A stretch of 61,650 nucleotides of DNA from the NCBI GenBank assembly GCA_902791165.1, contig CADAVB010000020.1:3473-65122 (forward strand), read 5' to 3'. This document shows, piece by piece, positions 44,106 to 55,487 of the stretch. The stretch comes from an uncultured Bacteroidia bacterium (GTDB lineage: Bacteria > Bacteroidota > Bacteroidia > Bacteroidales > F082). The translations under genes were made by a program, and so were the position numbers. The notes under the pieces are model-generated. The model did not search any database, had not been told where the DNA came from, and saw only the letters and a list, made by a program, of their open reading frames with translations. Position 1 is the first letter of the stretch, and each line of letters opens with the position of its first letter.

Positions 44106-45209
44106 TTACTCGTGTTCCGGTTCATGTTGTGCCATTCCGATAAACAATGACGACAATATGGTGAAAACGTAGGCTTGGATATACGCCACAAGCAGTTCCA
44201 ACGCCGTCATAAAGATGGTCATGAAGATGGAAACGATGCTCATTGCGCCGCCCATGCCTGCGCCATACATTCCCGTGATGATGAAAATCAAGGCCATGAG
44301 CACCATGATGATGATGTGTCCGGCAAGGATGTTGGCGAACAAACGCACCATCAGGGCGAAAGGCTTGGTGATGGTGGAAATCAGCTCGATGATGGGCATT
44401 AGGGGGAAGGCTTTCAAGAAGACGGGCACGTCGGGCCAGAGGATTTCTTTCCAATAGTGCCTGTTGCCGAACACGTTCACGAAGAAATAGGTCAGCAGGG
44501 CAAGGACCAAAGTGATGCTCAGGTTGCCCGTCACGTTGGCACTGAAGGGGAAGAACGGAATCAGGCCGAACAGGTTGGCGAAGAAGATGAAGAAAAACAC
44601 CGTCAACAAATAAGGCGCGAATTGTTTCACTTTCTTTTCGGGGATGTTGGGGCGGATGATGCCGTCGAGCACCATGTAGGTGAGCCATTCCACCATGCCT
44701 TGATACTTGGTGGGCTTGGCCATCGGGTCTTTCTTGTATTTCTTCGCAGCGGGCAGGAAGAAAGCCAGCAGGAAGGCGCACACGAGGAAGATGCCGAAGG
44801 CGTTTTTGGTGAACGAGATGTCGAAAGGTCGCGAGAGACTGCCGTCGGCTTTCAGTTCCACTAATTTGCCCGGGTATTTTTCGGCGCTGATAGGCGGGAT
44901 GAAGAATTGGTGGCCGTTGTGGCTGTAGGTCTCGCCTTCCTTCAGCTCGCAGACGTGCTTCGAGGAGAACACCGACCAGCCGCCGCCCTTGCTCTTCACG
45001 ATGACGGGCAGCCACACGCAAACGGGATGCCCGTGGATTTCCGTGATGTGGAAACAATACGAATCGCCAGTGTGGCCGAAGATGAACGACTTGGCGTCGA
45101 ACTCCTCTTGATGCTGGCTCTCCTCGCCGTGCGCAAAGCCTTGGCTTGGCGCAAATGTCAGCAACGCGAGGAAAAGGATGAGGATGCTATGCTTCAAAAC
45201 ATTTTTCAT
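44106..45209 (-). CDS. atpB: F-type ATP synthase a subunit
   Basis: A 367-residue membrane subunit forming the ion half-channels. A signal-like N-terminus (MKNVLKHSILILFLALLTFA) and a ~110-residue periplasmic extension precede the core, as usual in Bacteroidota. The essential Arg lies in ALMVRLFANILAGHIIIMVL; ANLFGLIPFFPF and ELLVAYIQAYVFTILSSLFIG are the other signature helices. Its ATG overlaps the stop of the upstream small membrane gene (ATGA). Confidence 0.95.
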   Translation of the reverse strand: MKNVLKHSILILFLALLTFAPSQGFAHGEESQHQEEFDAKSFIFGHTGDSYCFHITEIHGHPVCVWLPVIVKSKGGGWSVFSSKHVCELKEGETYSHNGHQFFIPPISAEKYPGKLVELKADGSLSRPFDISFTKNAFGIFLVCAFLLAFFLPAAKKYKKDPMAKPTKYQGMVEWLTYMVLDGIIRPNIPEKKVKQFAPYLLTVFFFIFFANLFGLIPFFPFSANVTGNLSITLVLALLTYFFVNVFGNRHYWKEILWPDVPVFLKAFPLMPIIELISTITKPFALMVRLFANILAGHIIIMVLMALIFIITGMYGAGMGGAMSIVSIFMTIFMTALELLVAYIQAYVFTILSSLFIGMAQHEPEHE

Positions 45210-45601
45210 GCTTTGTTTTCTTTGTTCAAGTTCTTGATATAATGGGTATAAACGCAGGTTTCCGCAAGCAAGGCAACTAAATAGGCCATCGCCGTGATGA
45301 TGATGAAAGCCTTGCCGCCTTCCTTGACGAATACGAGGTAAAGCACCATGGCAGCCACGGTGAACAACATCTTGACGCCTTTATACACAAACAGCCATGT
45401 GAGTTTGTTGGAAGAAGCGTCCACGTTTTTCTGCATCAGGTGGCAATAGAACGCGCCCAACACCATGAAAAGGTTAGGTGCCATAATCATCCAGTTGTTC
45501 CACCACGACTTGTCGGCAAAACAGGTGAGCAGCACGCCGTCGAAGACGATGCAGATGAGGAGGAAAACAGCCAAATATGTTGTCAAAACCTTGTTTTTCA
45601 T
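45206..45601 (-). CDS. AtpI-like small membrane protein of the F-ATPase operon
   Basis: A 131-residue protein with about four membrane helices (VLTTYLAVFLLICIVFDGVLL, MIMAPNLFMVLGAFYCHL, LFTVAAMVLYLVFV and FIIITAMAYLVALLAETCVY). Its position before atpB matches the AtpI-like assembly factor found in F-ATPase operons. It overlaps atpC at its start and atpB at its end by 4 nt each, so the three are translationally linked. Sequence similarity to enterobacterial AtpI is weak, hence no symbol. Confidence 0.75.
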   Translation of the reverse strand: MKNKVLTTYLAVFLLICIVFDGVLLTCFADKSWWNNWMIMAPNLFMVLGAFYCHLMQKNVDASSNKLTWLFVYKGVKMLFTVAAMVLYLVFVKEGGKAFIIITAMAYLVALLAETCVYTHYIKNLNKENKA

Positions 45602-45837
45602 AGTTCTACGCAAACGGTCAGTTGGTTGCTGTGGTTCTCGACGAAGCCGCCTTTGATGTCGAACTCGCGGTGTTCGCCCTTGCCGTTGTTGAGGACGACT
45701 TTGCCGGCCTCAAGGATGGCGACGATGGCGGCATGGTGCTCCAGCAGGGTGAATGGCCCCATCTGGCTCGGCACGGTGACGCTTTCGGCTTCGCCGGAAT
45801 ACAGCGTTTCGCTCGGTGATATTACTTCGACTTTCAT
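45598..45837 (-). CDS. atpC: F-type ATP synthase epsilon subunit
   Basis: A 79-residue short epsilon subunit consisting only of the beta-sandwich (MKVEVISPSETLYSGEAESVTVPSQMGPFTLLEHHAAIVAIL, then GGFVENHSNQLTVCVE). The C-terminal helical hairpin that inhibits ATP hydrolysis in other bacteria is absent, a common state in Bacteroidota. It follows atpD across a 150-nt spacer with the third GACCATGAC palindrome. Confidence 0.92.
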   Translation of the reverse strand: MKVEVISPSETLYSGEAESVTVPSQMGPFTLLEHHAAIVAILEAGKVVLNNGKGEHREFDIKGGFVENHSNQLTVCVEL

Positions 45838-45860
45838 GATTTTTTTGACTTCGGGACTTA

Positions 45861-45960
45861 TTGACCATGACCATTGACCATGATCAGGACCGCTTTCACG
45901 GGATGCTGAAACTTCAGCTTTTGGTTGGAGCGGTCATTGTCATAGTCACAAGTCATAGTC
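45861..45960. repeat. Intergenic GACCATGAC palindrome, copy 3
   Basis: Left arm TTGACCATGACCATTGACCA (from 45861), right arm GTCATTGTCATAGTCACAAGTCATAG (ending 45960), with a small hairpin GCTGAA-AC-TTCAGC (45905-45918) in between. It fills the spacer between atpD and atpC. Confidence 0.75.
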
Positions 45961-45987
45961 CTTCTTTCGTTTCGATTCATCACCTTA

Positions 45988-47493
<1,506 letters not shown>

Positions 47494-47532
47494 TTATCTT
47501 CTTTTTCCTAATTCTTTTTGTTAATGAAGCCG

Positions 47533-47540
47533 CAAATATA
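47533..47540 (-). promoter_or_regulatory. -7 element for the F-ATPase operon
   Basis: TATATTTG on the minus strand fits TAnnTTTG and lies 43 nt before the atpD ATG. No TTTG was found 19-22 nt further upstream, so the assignment is tentative. Confidence 0.35.
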
Positions 47541-47622
47541 TCAAATTAAGTTTTAGGTTCGACGGATTTCGTCAAAAAAGACAAAAAAGGCAGTTTTTTT
47601 TCCTGCGAATCGCATAAAACCC

Positions 47623-47630
47623 TATTTTTG
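47623..47630 (+). promoter_or_regulatory. -7 element for the GNAT-SPT operon
   Basis: TATTTTTG ends only 4 nt before the ATG at 47635. Transcription would begin at or very near the ATG, suggesting a leaderless mRNA or a somewhat later start codon. Confidence 0.4.
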
Positions 47631-47634
47631 CACG

Positions 47635-49964
<2,330 letters not shown>

Positions 49965-50045
49965 TTGCCTATCGGGGTGCTGCCGTAGGTCGCTGACCTA
50001 CGGTTACTGAAGTATCGCCCTTTCAGGGCGGGATTAATCCGCAGA
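49965..50045. repeat. Double hairpin between SPT-like and SDR genes
   Basis: CCGTAGGT-CGCTG-ACCTACGG and CGCCCTTTCAGGGCG follow each other within about 45 nt, followed by GATTAATC. They could terminate or process the mRNA; there is no T-run, so a terminator is not certain. Confidence 0.55.
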
Positions 50046-50049
50046 ATCT

Positions 50050-50853
50050 GTGAAACACATAGTTTTCATCACCGGCATATCATCAGGCTTCGGCCTCGAA
50101 ACGGCAAGGCTGCTCTCGCAGGAAGGCCATGTCGTTTATGGCACCGTGCGCCGCGAGGTGGAACCGCTGCCCAATGTACATTATATAAAGGTGGACGTCC
50201 GCGACCGCGAGGCCGTGATGCAAGCTGTTGCGGAAATCGTTGAAAAAGAAGGTCGTATCGATGTTTTGGTCAATAATGCCGGCATGGGCATCGGCGGGCC
50301 TCTCGAATTCGCCACCGAGGAGGAAATCCGCTTGCAGATGGACACCAACTTCATGGGCCTGGTGCATTGCGTGGATGCCGTTTTGCCCCACATGCGGCGG
50401 CAGGGTAGGGGCAAAATTATCGCCCTGAGCAGCATTGGCGGACTGATGGGCTTGCCGTTCCAAGGCTTTTATTCCGCCAGTAAGTTCGCCATTGAGGGCT
50501 ATTGCGAGGCCTTGCGCTTGGAAACACAATCCTTTGGAATACAAGTGGTTGTGATTCGTCCTGGCGACTTTGCCACAGGCTTCACGGGCCGCCGCAAGAA
50601 GGTGGCCGACGAGGCCGCGCTTGAAGCCTATCCCATTTACAAAACCGCCATCGAGAAGGTGGAGCACGACGAGAACGGTGGCCTCAAGCCCGTCGTCTTG
50701 GCCCAAAAAATCAGCCAAATCGTCAAGAAAAAGAACCCGAGAAACGGCTATGTCGTGGCTTCGTTGGAGCAAAAGCTCTCCGTTTTGCTGAAAAGAATCT
50801 TGCCCGCCAAGTGGTTTGCGCGGATTTTGGGGTCGTACTACAAACTTTCGTGA
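50050..50853 (+). CDS. Short-chain dehydrogenase/reductase
   Basis: A 267-residue classical SDR. TGISSGFGLETARLL is the nucleotide-binding TGxxxGxG motif, NNAGMGIGG the NNAG motif, SSIGGLMGLPFQGFYSASKFAIEGYCEAL holds the catalytic Ser, Tyr and Lys (YxxxK). Its position after the SPT-like gene makes a 3-ketosphinganine or ceramide-type reductase plausible, but SDR substrates cannot be read from sequence. The start codon is given as GTG at 50050. Confidence 0.8.
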   Translation: MKHIVFITGISSGFGLETARLLSQEGHVVYGTVRREVEPLPNVHYIKVDVRDREAVMQAVAEIVEKEGRIDVLVNNAGMGIGGPLEFATEEEIRLQMDTNFMGLVHCVDAVLPHMRRQGRGKIIALSSIGGLMGLPFQGFYSASKFAIEGYCEALRLETQSFGIQVVVIRPGDFATGFTGRRKKVADEAALEAYPIYKTAIEKVEHDENGGLKPVVLAQKISQIVKKKNPRNGYVVASLEQKLSVLLKRILPAKWFARILGSYYKLS

Positions 50854-50893
50854 AATTTTTTCTTTTTCGTTTCGTTTTGTGACGGGGATTTCC

Positions 50894-50901
50894 TAATTTT
50901 G
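50894..50901 (+). promoter_or_regulatory. -7 element for the V-type ATPase operon
   Basis: TAATTTTG fits TAnnTTTG and lies 37 nt upstream of the subunit E ATG. The nearest TTTG (50876-50879) is only 14 nt away, closer than the usual spacing. Confidence 0.4.
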
Positions 50902-50938
50902 CAGGCAATTCCAAAAGCAACAACAAAACGAAAAATAT

Positions 50939-51550
50939 ATGCAAGACAAACTGCAAGCATTGACTGACAGGCTCTACAACGAGGGCCTCTCGAAAGGAAA
51001 ACAAGACGGCGAGGAACTGCTGCAAAAGGCTCATGCTGAGGCAGAAGGCATCATCTCCCAAGCCAAGGCCGAGGCCGAGCGCATCATCGCGCAGGCCAAC
51101 AAGGAAGCCGAGGAACTGAAAACCAAGGTGACCGCCGACGTTAAGATGGCCGCCACGCAAAGCGTCGCCGTGACGAAACAGGAAATCGAGAAGATGGTGG
51201 TGACCAAGGCCGCCCAAGAAGGCGTGAAAGCCAACATAGGTAACGCTGCCTTCGTCAAGGAGTTGATTGCCAGTGTGGTGAAGGCCTTCAACCCGCAAAA
51301 CGCATCGCCCGTCGATTTGAGCCTCATCCTGCCCGAAGCCTTGAAAGCAGAAGTGGAGCCTTTCGTGAAAAACGAAATCGCCAACCAGTTCAAGGGCGAG
51401 GTGAAAGTGGATTACTCCAAGAAGATGAACGGCGGCTTCAAGATTTCGCCCAAGGAAGGCGGCTACATGCTTAACTTCACCGACGAGGAGTTCACCCAAC
51501 TCATCGCCAACTACCTGCGTCCCGCCACCAAGAAAATCCTCTTCGGCTGA
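50939..51550 (+). CDS. V/A-type ATPase subunit E
   Basis: A 203-residue peripheral-stalk subunit. The N-terminal half is a long helix (LQALTDRLYNEGLSKGKQDGEELLQKAHAEAEGIISQAKAEAERIIAQA) and the C-terminal half a small alpha/beta domain (INPKEGGYMLNF-like: FKISPKEGGYMLNFTDEEFTQLI). It begins the plus-strand operon E-DUF2764-[SatD-DUF3307]-A-B-D-I-K. Its TGA overlaps the next ATG. Confidence 0.88.
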   Translation: MQDKLQALTDRLYNEGLSKGKQDGEELLQKAHAEAEGIISQAKAEAERIIAQANKEAEELKTKVTADVKMAATQSVAVTKQEIEKMVVTKAAQEGVKANIGNAAFVKELIASVVKAFNPQNASPVDLSLILPEALKAEVEPFVKNEIANQFKGEVKVDYSKKMNGGFKISPKEGGYMLNFTDEEFTQLIANYLRPATKKILFG

Positions 51551-52155
51551 TGGATAATTACGTCTATATCGTGGCCGGCCTACCGGAACTGACTTCGGGC
51601 TTCGAAAGCGCGGGCTTCGACTATGCCGCCGTGAAAGAGTCGATTATGGAACTGCTTTCCGAGAAAGACCAACAGTTGGTCGAACTTATGGAGGATGGTT
51701 TCGATGAAAACTCTTTGGGTGCCGACTTCTACGCCAAGGCCGCCGAGAGCAAGAACCGCTTCATCCGCGAGTATTTCGACTTCGACGGTCGCCTGCGCAA
51801 CATGAAGGTGAACTACTTGGCCAAACGCCTCGGAAAAGAAAGCGACCCTTATTTGGTGAACCTTGAAGAGGCTGATTTCGAGGAGGAAACGCAAATCCGC
51901 GAGATTCTCAACGATGCCGACTTCGTGCAGCGTGAGCAGAAGATGGACGGGCTGAAATGGGAGAAGGCCTCCGACATCGCCCGCATGGACTATTTCAACA
52001 TGAATGCCATCCTTGCCTTTTTGGTGAAAGCCAAGACCGTCCAACGTTGGGCCGAACTCGATGTGGCCAAAGGACAGGAAATGTTCAAGAAACTGGTTCA
52101 AGAGATTAGAGGCACGAGTGCGAATTTGGATTTGAGCGGAGGAGGGAAAGTATAG
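51550..52155 (+). CDS. DUF2764 protein, V-type ATPase operon
   Basis: A 201-residue helical protein beginning NYVYIVAGLPELTSGFES, the usual start of DUF2764. DUF2764 genes sit between subunits E and A in V/A-ATPase operons of Bacteroidota, chlamydiae and spirochaetes, where a canonical subunit C gene is missing; a role as a C-like stalk connector is likely but inferred. The stop codon TAG (52153-52155) lies within the first unit of the 29-nt hairpin array. Confidence 0.8.
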   Translation: MDNYVYIVAGLPELTSGFESAGFDYAAVKESIMELLSEKDQQLVELMEDGFDENSLGADFYAKAAESKNRFIREYFDFDGRLRNMKVNYLAKRLGKESDPYLVNLEEADFEEETQIREILNDADFVQREQKMDGLKWEKASDIARMDYFNMNAILAFLVKAKTVQRWAELDVAKGQEMFKKLVQEIRGTSANLDLSGGGKV

Positions 52156-52295
52156 TATCAAGACGCTATAAAATATAAATATAGTATTTGGATGCTATAA
52201 ATTGTAAATATAGCCTCTAAAGGTTATAAGAATGAGATATAAGTTCTGAGCCTAATAAATGGAAAATATAAGTTCCAAACCTTATAAAGTGATAA
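52151..52295. repeat. Five contiguous 29-nt hairpin repeats
   Basis: Units start at 52151, 52180, 52209, 52238 and 52267, exactly 29 nt apart with no spacers. Each begins TATARG and contains a mirrored arm about 15 nt later: TATAG/CTATA in units 1 and 2, TATAGCCT/AGGTTATA in unit 3, TATAAG/CTAATA in unit 4, TATAAG/CTTATA in unit 5, each followed by an A-rich tail. Arm changes are partly compensatory. The array ends 12 nt before the SatD-like gene's ATG. Confidence 0.85.
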
Positions 52296-52307
52296 AGAAG
52301 AAAATAA

Positions 52308-52994
52308 ATGGTAAGAGCAACAATTTCGGCAGACATCGTTTCTTCCACAGCATTAAAGGTGGAGGAGTTGACACTTTTGCAATCGGAAATACGTCGTTTC
52401 CTTGATGAACTTGCAGAAAAGTCGCAGGGCAAGAATTGGGGAAGGTTGTTTAAAGGCGATTCGGTTGAGATTTTCTTGTTCGACCCGCATGAAGCATTTA
52501 GAACAGCGTTGTTGTTGAAGACTTTGGTGAAAAAGACTTTTTCATGGGGAAAAGAAATGAATGTCAAACGTGAGTTGTTTAAGAAATATGGTGTTCGGCT
52601 GGCTATTGGCGTTGGCGAAATGCGCACCGTTGATAAAAAACAAGATGTTCTGGATGGGGAGGCAATCTATTATTCAGGGAGATTGTTGGAAAACCAACTA
52701 AAATCGGATAAAGGTAGAACTTCCATGAAAAGAACAATGTTGTTTGGGTGCAACGACGAGTCACTTTCTGAACAAATAGATACCATGTTGGGATTATTGG
52801 ATGTTGTGCTGAAAAAGGCAACATCCATCCAAAGTGAAATCGTATATAATAAGTTGTTGGGGAAACAGGAGAATGAAATAGCAAAGTTGTTGAATATAAA
52901 GCAACCGACGGTAAATCGACATAGTAATTCTGCTGGTTGGCCTGCCATCGAATCCGCCGTAAAATACTTTGAAAAACTGGACTTCGAATCATGA
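52308..52994 (+). CDS. SatD-like protein with C-terminal HTH
   Basis: A 228-residue protein. Residues 1-150 (ISADIVSSTALKVEELTLLQSEIRRFL, GRLFKGDSVEIFLFDPHEAFRTALLLK, VRLAIGVGEMRTVD) match the SatD family, related in fold to nucleotide-cyclase domains. Residues ~180-225 (QSEIVYNKLLGKQENEIAKLLNIKQPTVNRHSNSAGW) form a helix-turn-helix resembling sigma-70 region 4 or resolvases. DNA binding at the upstream hairpin array is an obvious hypothesis. It overlaps the DUF3307 gene by 4 nt. Confidence 0.75.
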   Translation: MVRATISADIVSSTALKVEELTLLQSEIRRFLDELAEKSQGKNWGRLFKGDSVEIFLFDPHEAFRTALLLKTLVKKTFSWGKEMNVKRELFKKYGVRLAIGVGEMRTVDKKQDVLDGEAIYYSGRLLENQLKSDKGRTSMKRTMLFGCNDESLSEQIDTMLGLLDVVLKKATSIQSEIVYNKLLGKQENEIAKLLNIKQPTVNRHSNSAGWPAIESAVKYFEKLDFES

Positions 52995-53695
52995 TGTGCA
53001 AACTCCTCATATTGCAACTTTTGGCGCATTTGGTCAGCGACTTCTACTTGCAAACGGAAAAATCCTGCAAGAGCAAGGCCGACAATGCGTTCAAATCGAG
53101 GCATTTGTACATTCATGCGTTGATTACCTTTGCTCTCGCTTGGTTGTTTTCGCTGAGTGTGGGCTTTTGGTGGGCAGCGTTGCTGATTGCGGTGTTGCAC
53201 CTTATCATTGACGGCCTGAAATCGGTTTGTAAGAACCTGAAAGGCGCGTTCTTCATTGACCAGCTGCTGCATTTGGCGGTCATTGTCGCGGTGGTGATTA
53301 CCTTTAATAATATAGGTGAAATTTCGCTCCCGATATGGTTGTCCGAAACAAAGGTTTTGCTGTGGATTATGGCTCTCGTGTTTTGCTTGCGCCCAGCCAA
53401 TTTCATCATCCAGAACATTTTCAAGGAAGCAAAAATTACCATTCCTGACAGCGGAAAAGAGCAAAGTTTGCCCAATGCGGGTCGTGTGATTGGCAATGTT
53501 GAAAGGATGCTTACGTTAGTCTTTGTCATGTTGGGACAATATGAAGCCATTGGTTTCCTTTTGGCTGCCAAGTCGCTGCTGAGGTTTAGGGAGACGGATA
53601 CGGTGAAGTCGGAATATGTTTTGGTCGGCACTTTGTTGAGTTTTGGCATCGCGATTCTATCGGGGGTTGCCGTTGTATTAATCTTGAAATCTTGA
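52991..53695 (+). CDS. DUF3307 membrane protein
   Basis: A 234-residue protein. The N-terminal LILQLLAHLVSDFYLQTEKSCKSKADNAFKSRHLYIHALITFALAWLF is the DUF3307 signature (H-D-Q-K-H), with further membrane helices to about residue 150 and a C-terminal membrane pair. SatD-like and DUF3307 genes are commonly paired. Function is unknown; together they interrupt the V-ATPase operon before subunit A. Confidence 0.8.
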   Translation: MMCKLLILQLLAHLVSDFYLQTEKSCKSKADNAFKSRHLYIHALITFALAWLFSLSVGFWWAALLIAVLHLIIDGLKSVCKNLKGAFFIDQLLHLAVIVAVVITFNNIGEISLPIWLSETKVLLWIMALVFCLRPANFIIQNIFKEAKITIPDSGKEQSLPNAGRVIGNVERMLTLVFVMLGQYEAIGFLLAAKSLLRFRETDTVKSEYVLVGTLLSFGIAILSGVAVVLILKS

Positions 53696-53736
53696 AATTT
53701 TGAAATAAGAAATATAGAAATTAGAAATCTTGAAAT
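53686..53736. repeat. TTGAAAT direct repeats before V-ATPase subunit A
   Basis: Repeated CTTGAAAT and GAAATT/GAAATA words fill the short spacer between the DUF3307 stop and the subunit A ATG. Low complexity, of the same general kind as the other intergenic arrays. Confidence 0.5.
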
Positions 53737-53738
53737 AA

Positions 53739-55487
53739 ATGAAAACAACAGGAAAAGTTACAGGAATCATTGCAAACCTCGTCACTGTGGAGGTGGACGG
53801 CCCTGTGGCACAGAATGAAATCTGCTTCATCGACTTGGCGGGTACCAAGCTGATGGCGGAGGTCATCAAGGTGAACGGGAACAAGGCCTCCGTGCAGGTG
53901 TTTGAGAGCACGCGCGGCCTCCAAATCGGCGACAAGGTGGAATTCCAAGGCTACATGCTTGAAGTGTCCTTGGGTCCCGGTTTGCTTTCGAGCAACTTCG
54001 ACGGCCTGCAGAACAACCTCGCCACCATGACGGACGTGTTTCTGAAACGCGGTGAATACACCAAGGCCTTGGACGAAGAGAAACTTTGGGACTTCACACC
54101 CCTCGCCAAGGCAGGCGACCAAGTGGTTGCCGCCGACTGGTTGGGCGAAGTCAAGGAAGGCTGGCTGCCCCACAAAATCATGGTGCCGTTCAACTTCAAG
54201 GGCACTTACACCGTGAAGTCGGTAGCGGCTGCCGGACAATACAAGATCACCGACACCATCGCCACGCTGACCAACGCGGAAGGTGAGGAAGTGAAGGTGA
54301 CCATGATCCAGAAATGGCCTGTCAAGGTGGCCGTGGGCGGCTATGCGGAGAAACCGCGTCCCTTCAAGGTGATGGAAACGGGTGTGCGCACCATCGACAC
54401 GCTCAATCCCATCGCGGAAGGCGGCACGGGCTTCATCCCTGGACCTTTCGGCTGCGGCAAGACTGTGCTGCAACATGCTTTGGCCGAGCAAGCCGACGCC
54501 GACATCATCATCATGGCGGCCTGCGGCGAGCGTGCCAACGAGGTGGTGGAAATCTTCACCGAGTTCCCCGAACTGAAGGACAAACACACGGGTCGCAGCC
54601 TGATGGAGCGTACCATCATCATCTGCAACACGTCCAATATGCCAGTCGCGGCTCGTGAGGCTTCGGTTTATACCGCCATGACCCTCGGCGAATACTACCG
54701 CGCCATGGGTATGAAAGTCTTGCTGCTCGCCGACTCCACCTCGCGTTGGGCGCAGGCCTTGCGTGAGATGAGTAACCGTTTGGAGGAACTGCCCGGCCAG
54801 GACGGCTTCCCAGTTGATTTGTCGGCCATCATCTCCAATTTCTACGCTCGTGCGGGTTATGTGAAACTGAACAACGGCCAGTCGGGTTCCATCACCTTCA
54901 TCGGAACGGTGTCGCCTGCTGGCGGTAACTTGAAGGAACCTGTCACCGAATCCACCAAGAAAGCGGCCCGTTGCTTCTATGGCCTTTCGCAGAACCGCGC
55001 CGACAAGAAGCGCTATCCCGCCGTCGATCCCGTGGATTCCTACTCGAAATACCTCGAATATCCCGAAATCATTGAATATCTTGACAACAAGATTGAAAAG
55101 GGTTGGGTCGATAAGGTGACGAAGACGAAATACATCATTAGAAAAGGTAAAGATGCCTACGAGCAAATCAACATCTTGGGCGACGACGGCGTGCCGATGT
55201 CGTACCACGAGCAATATTGGAAGTCGGAACTCATTGACTTTGTGATACTTCAACAAGACGCTTTCGACGAAATCGACGGCTCAACGCCACTTGAACGCCA
55301 AAAGTTTATGCTCGACCTTGTACTCGAAATCTGCGACCGTAGCTTCAAGTTCGACAACTTCGAGGAGTGCACGACCTATTTCAAGGGCCTGATTAACATC
55401 TGCCGACAGATGAACTACTCGGAATTCAAGTCGGAAAACTTTGAAAAATATCTTGGACAGTTAAAGGAGGAACTGAAACATGAGTGA
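53739..55487 (+). CDS. V/A-type ATPase subunit A (catalytic)
   Basis: A 582-residue catalytic subunit. P-loop GPFGCGKTVLQHALAEQADADIII, catalytic GERANEVVEIFTEFPEL, MPVAAREASVYTAMTLGEYYRAMG, SRWAQALREMSNRLEELPG and GTVSPAGGNLKEPV. An inserted non-homologous region typical of A/V subunits lies near residues 110-190. It overlaps subunit B by 8 nt. Standard length for bacterial V-type A. Confidence 0.95.
   Translation: MKTTGKVTGIIANLVTVEVDGPVAQNEICFIDLAGTKLMAEVIKVNGNKASVQVFESTRGLQIGDKVEFQGYMLEVSLGPGLLSSNFDGLQNNLATMTDVFLKRGEYTKALDEEKLWDFTPLAKAGDQVVAADWLGEVKEGWLPHKIMVPFNFKGTYTVKSVAAAGQYKITDTIATLTNAEGEEVKVTMIQKWPVKVAVGGYAEKPRPFKVMETGVRTIDTLNPIAEGGTGFIPGPFGCGKTVLQHALAEQADADIIIMAACGERANEVVEIFTEFPELKDKHTGRSLMERTIIICNTSNMPVAAREASVYTAMTLGEYYRAMGMKVLLLADSTSRWAQALREMSNRLEELPGQDGFPVDLSAIISNFYARAGYVKLNNGQSGSITFIGTVSPAGGNLKEPVTESTKKAARCFYGLSQNRADKKRYPAVDPVDSYSKYLEYPEIIEYLDNKIEKGWVDKVTKTKYIIRKGKDAYEQINILGDDGVPMSYHEQYWKSELIDFVILQQDAFDEIDGSTPLERQKFMLDLVLEICDRSFKFDNFEECTTYFKGLINICRQMNYSEFKSENFEKYLGQLKEELKHE

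Noticed and set aside
52151-52295. CRISPR array
   Set aside because: The 29-nt units are contiguous with no unique spacers, differ from each other in their arms, and no cas gene is in the window.
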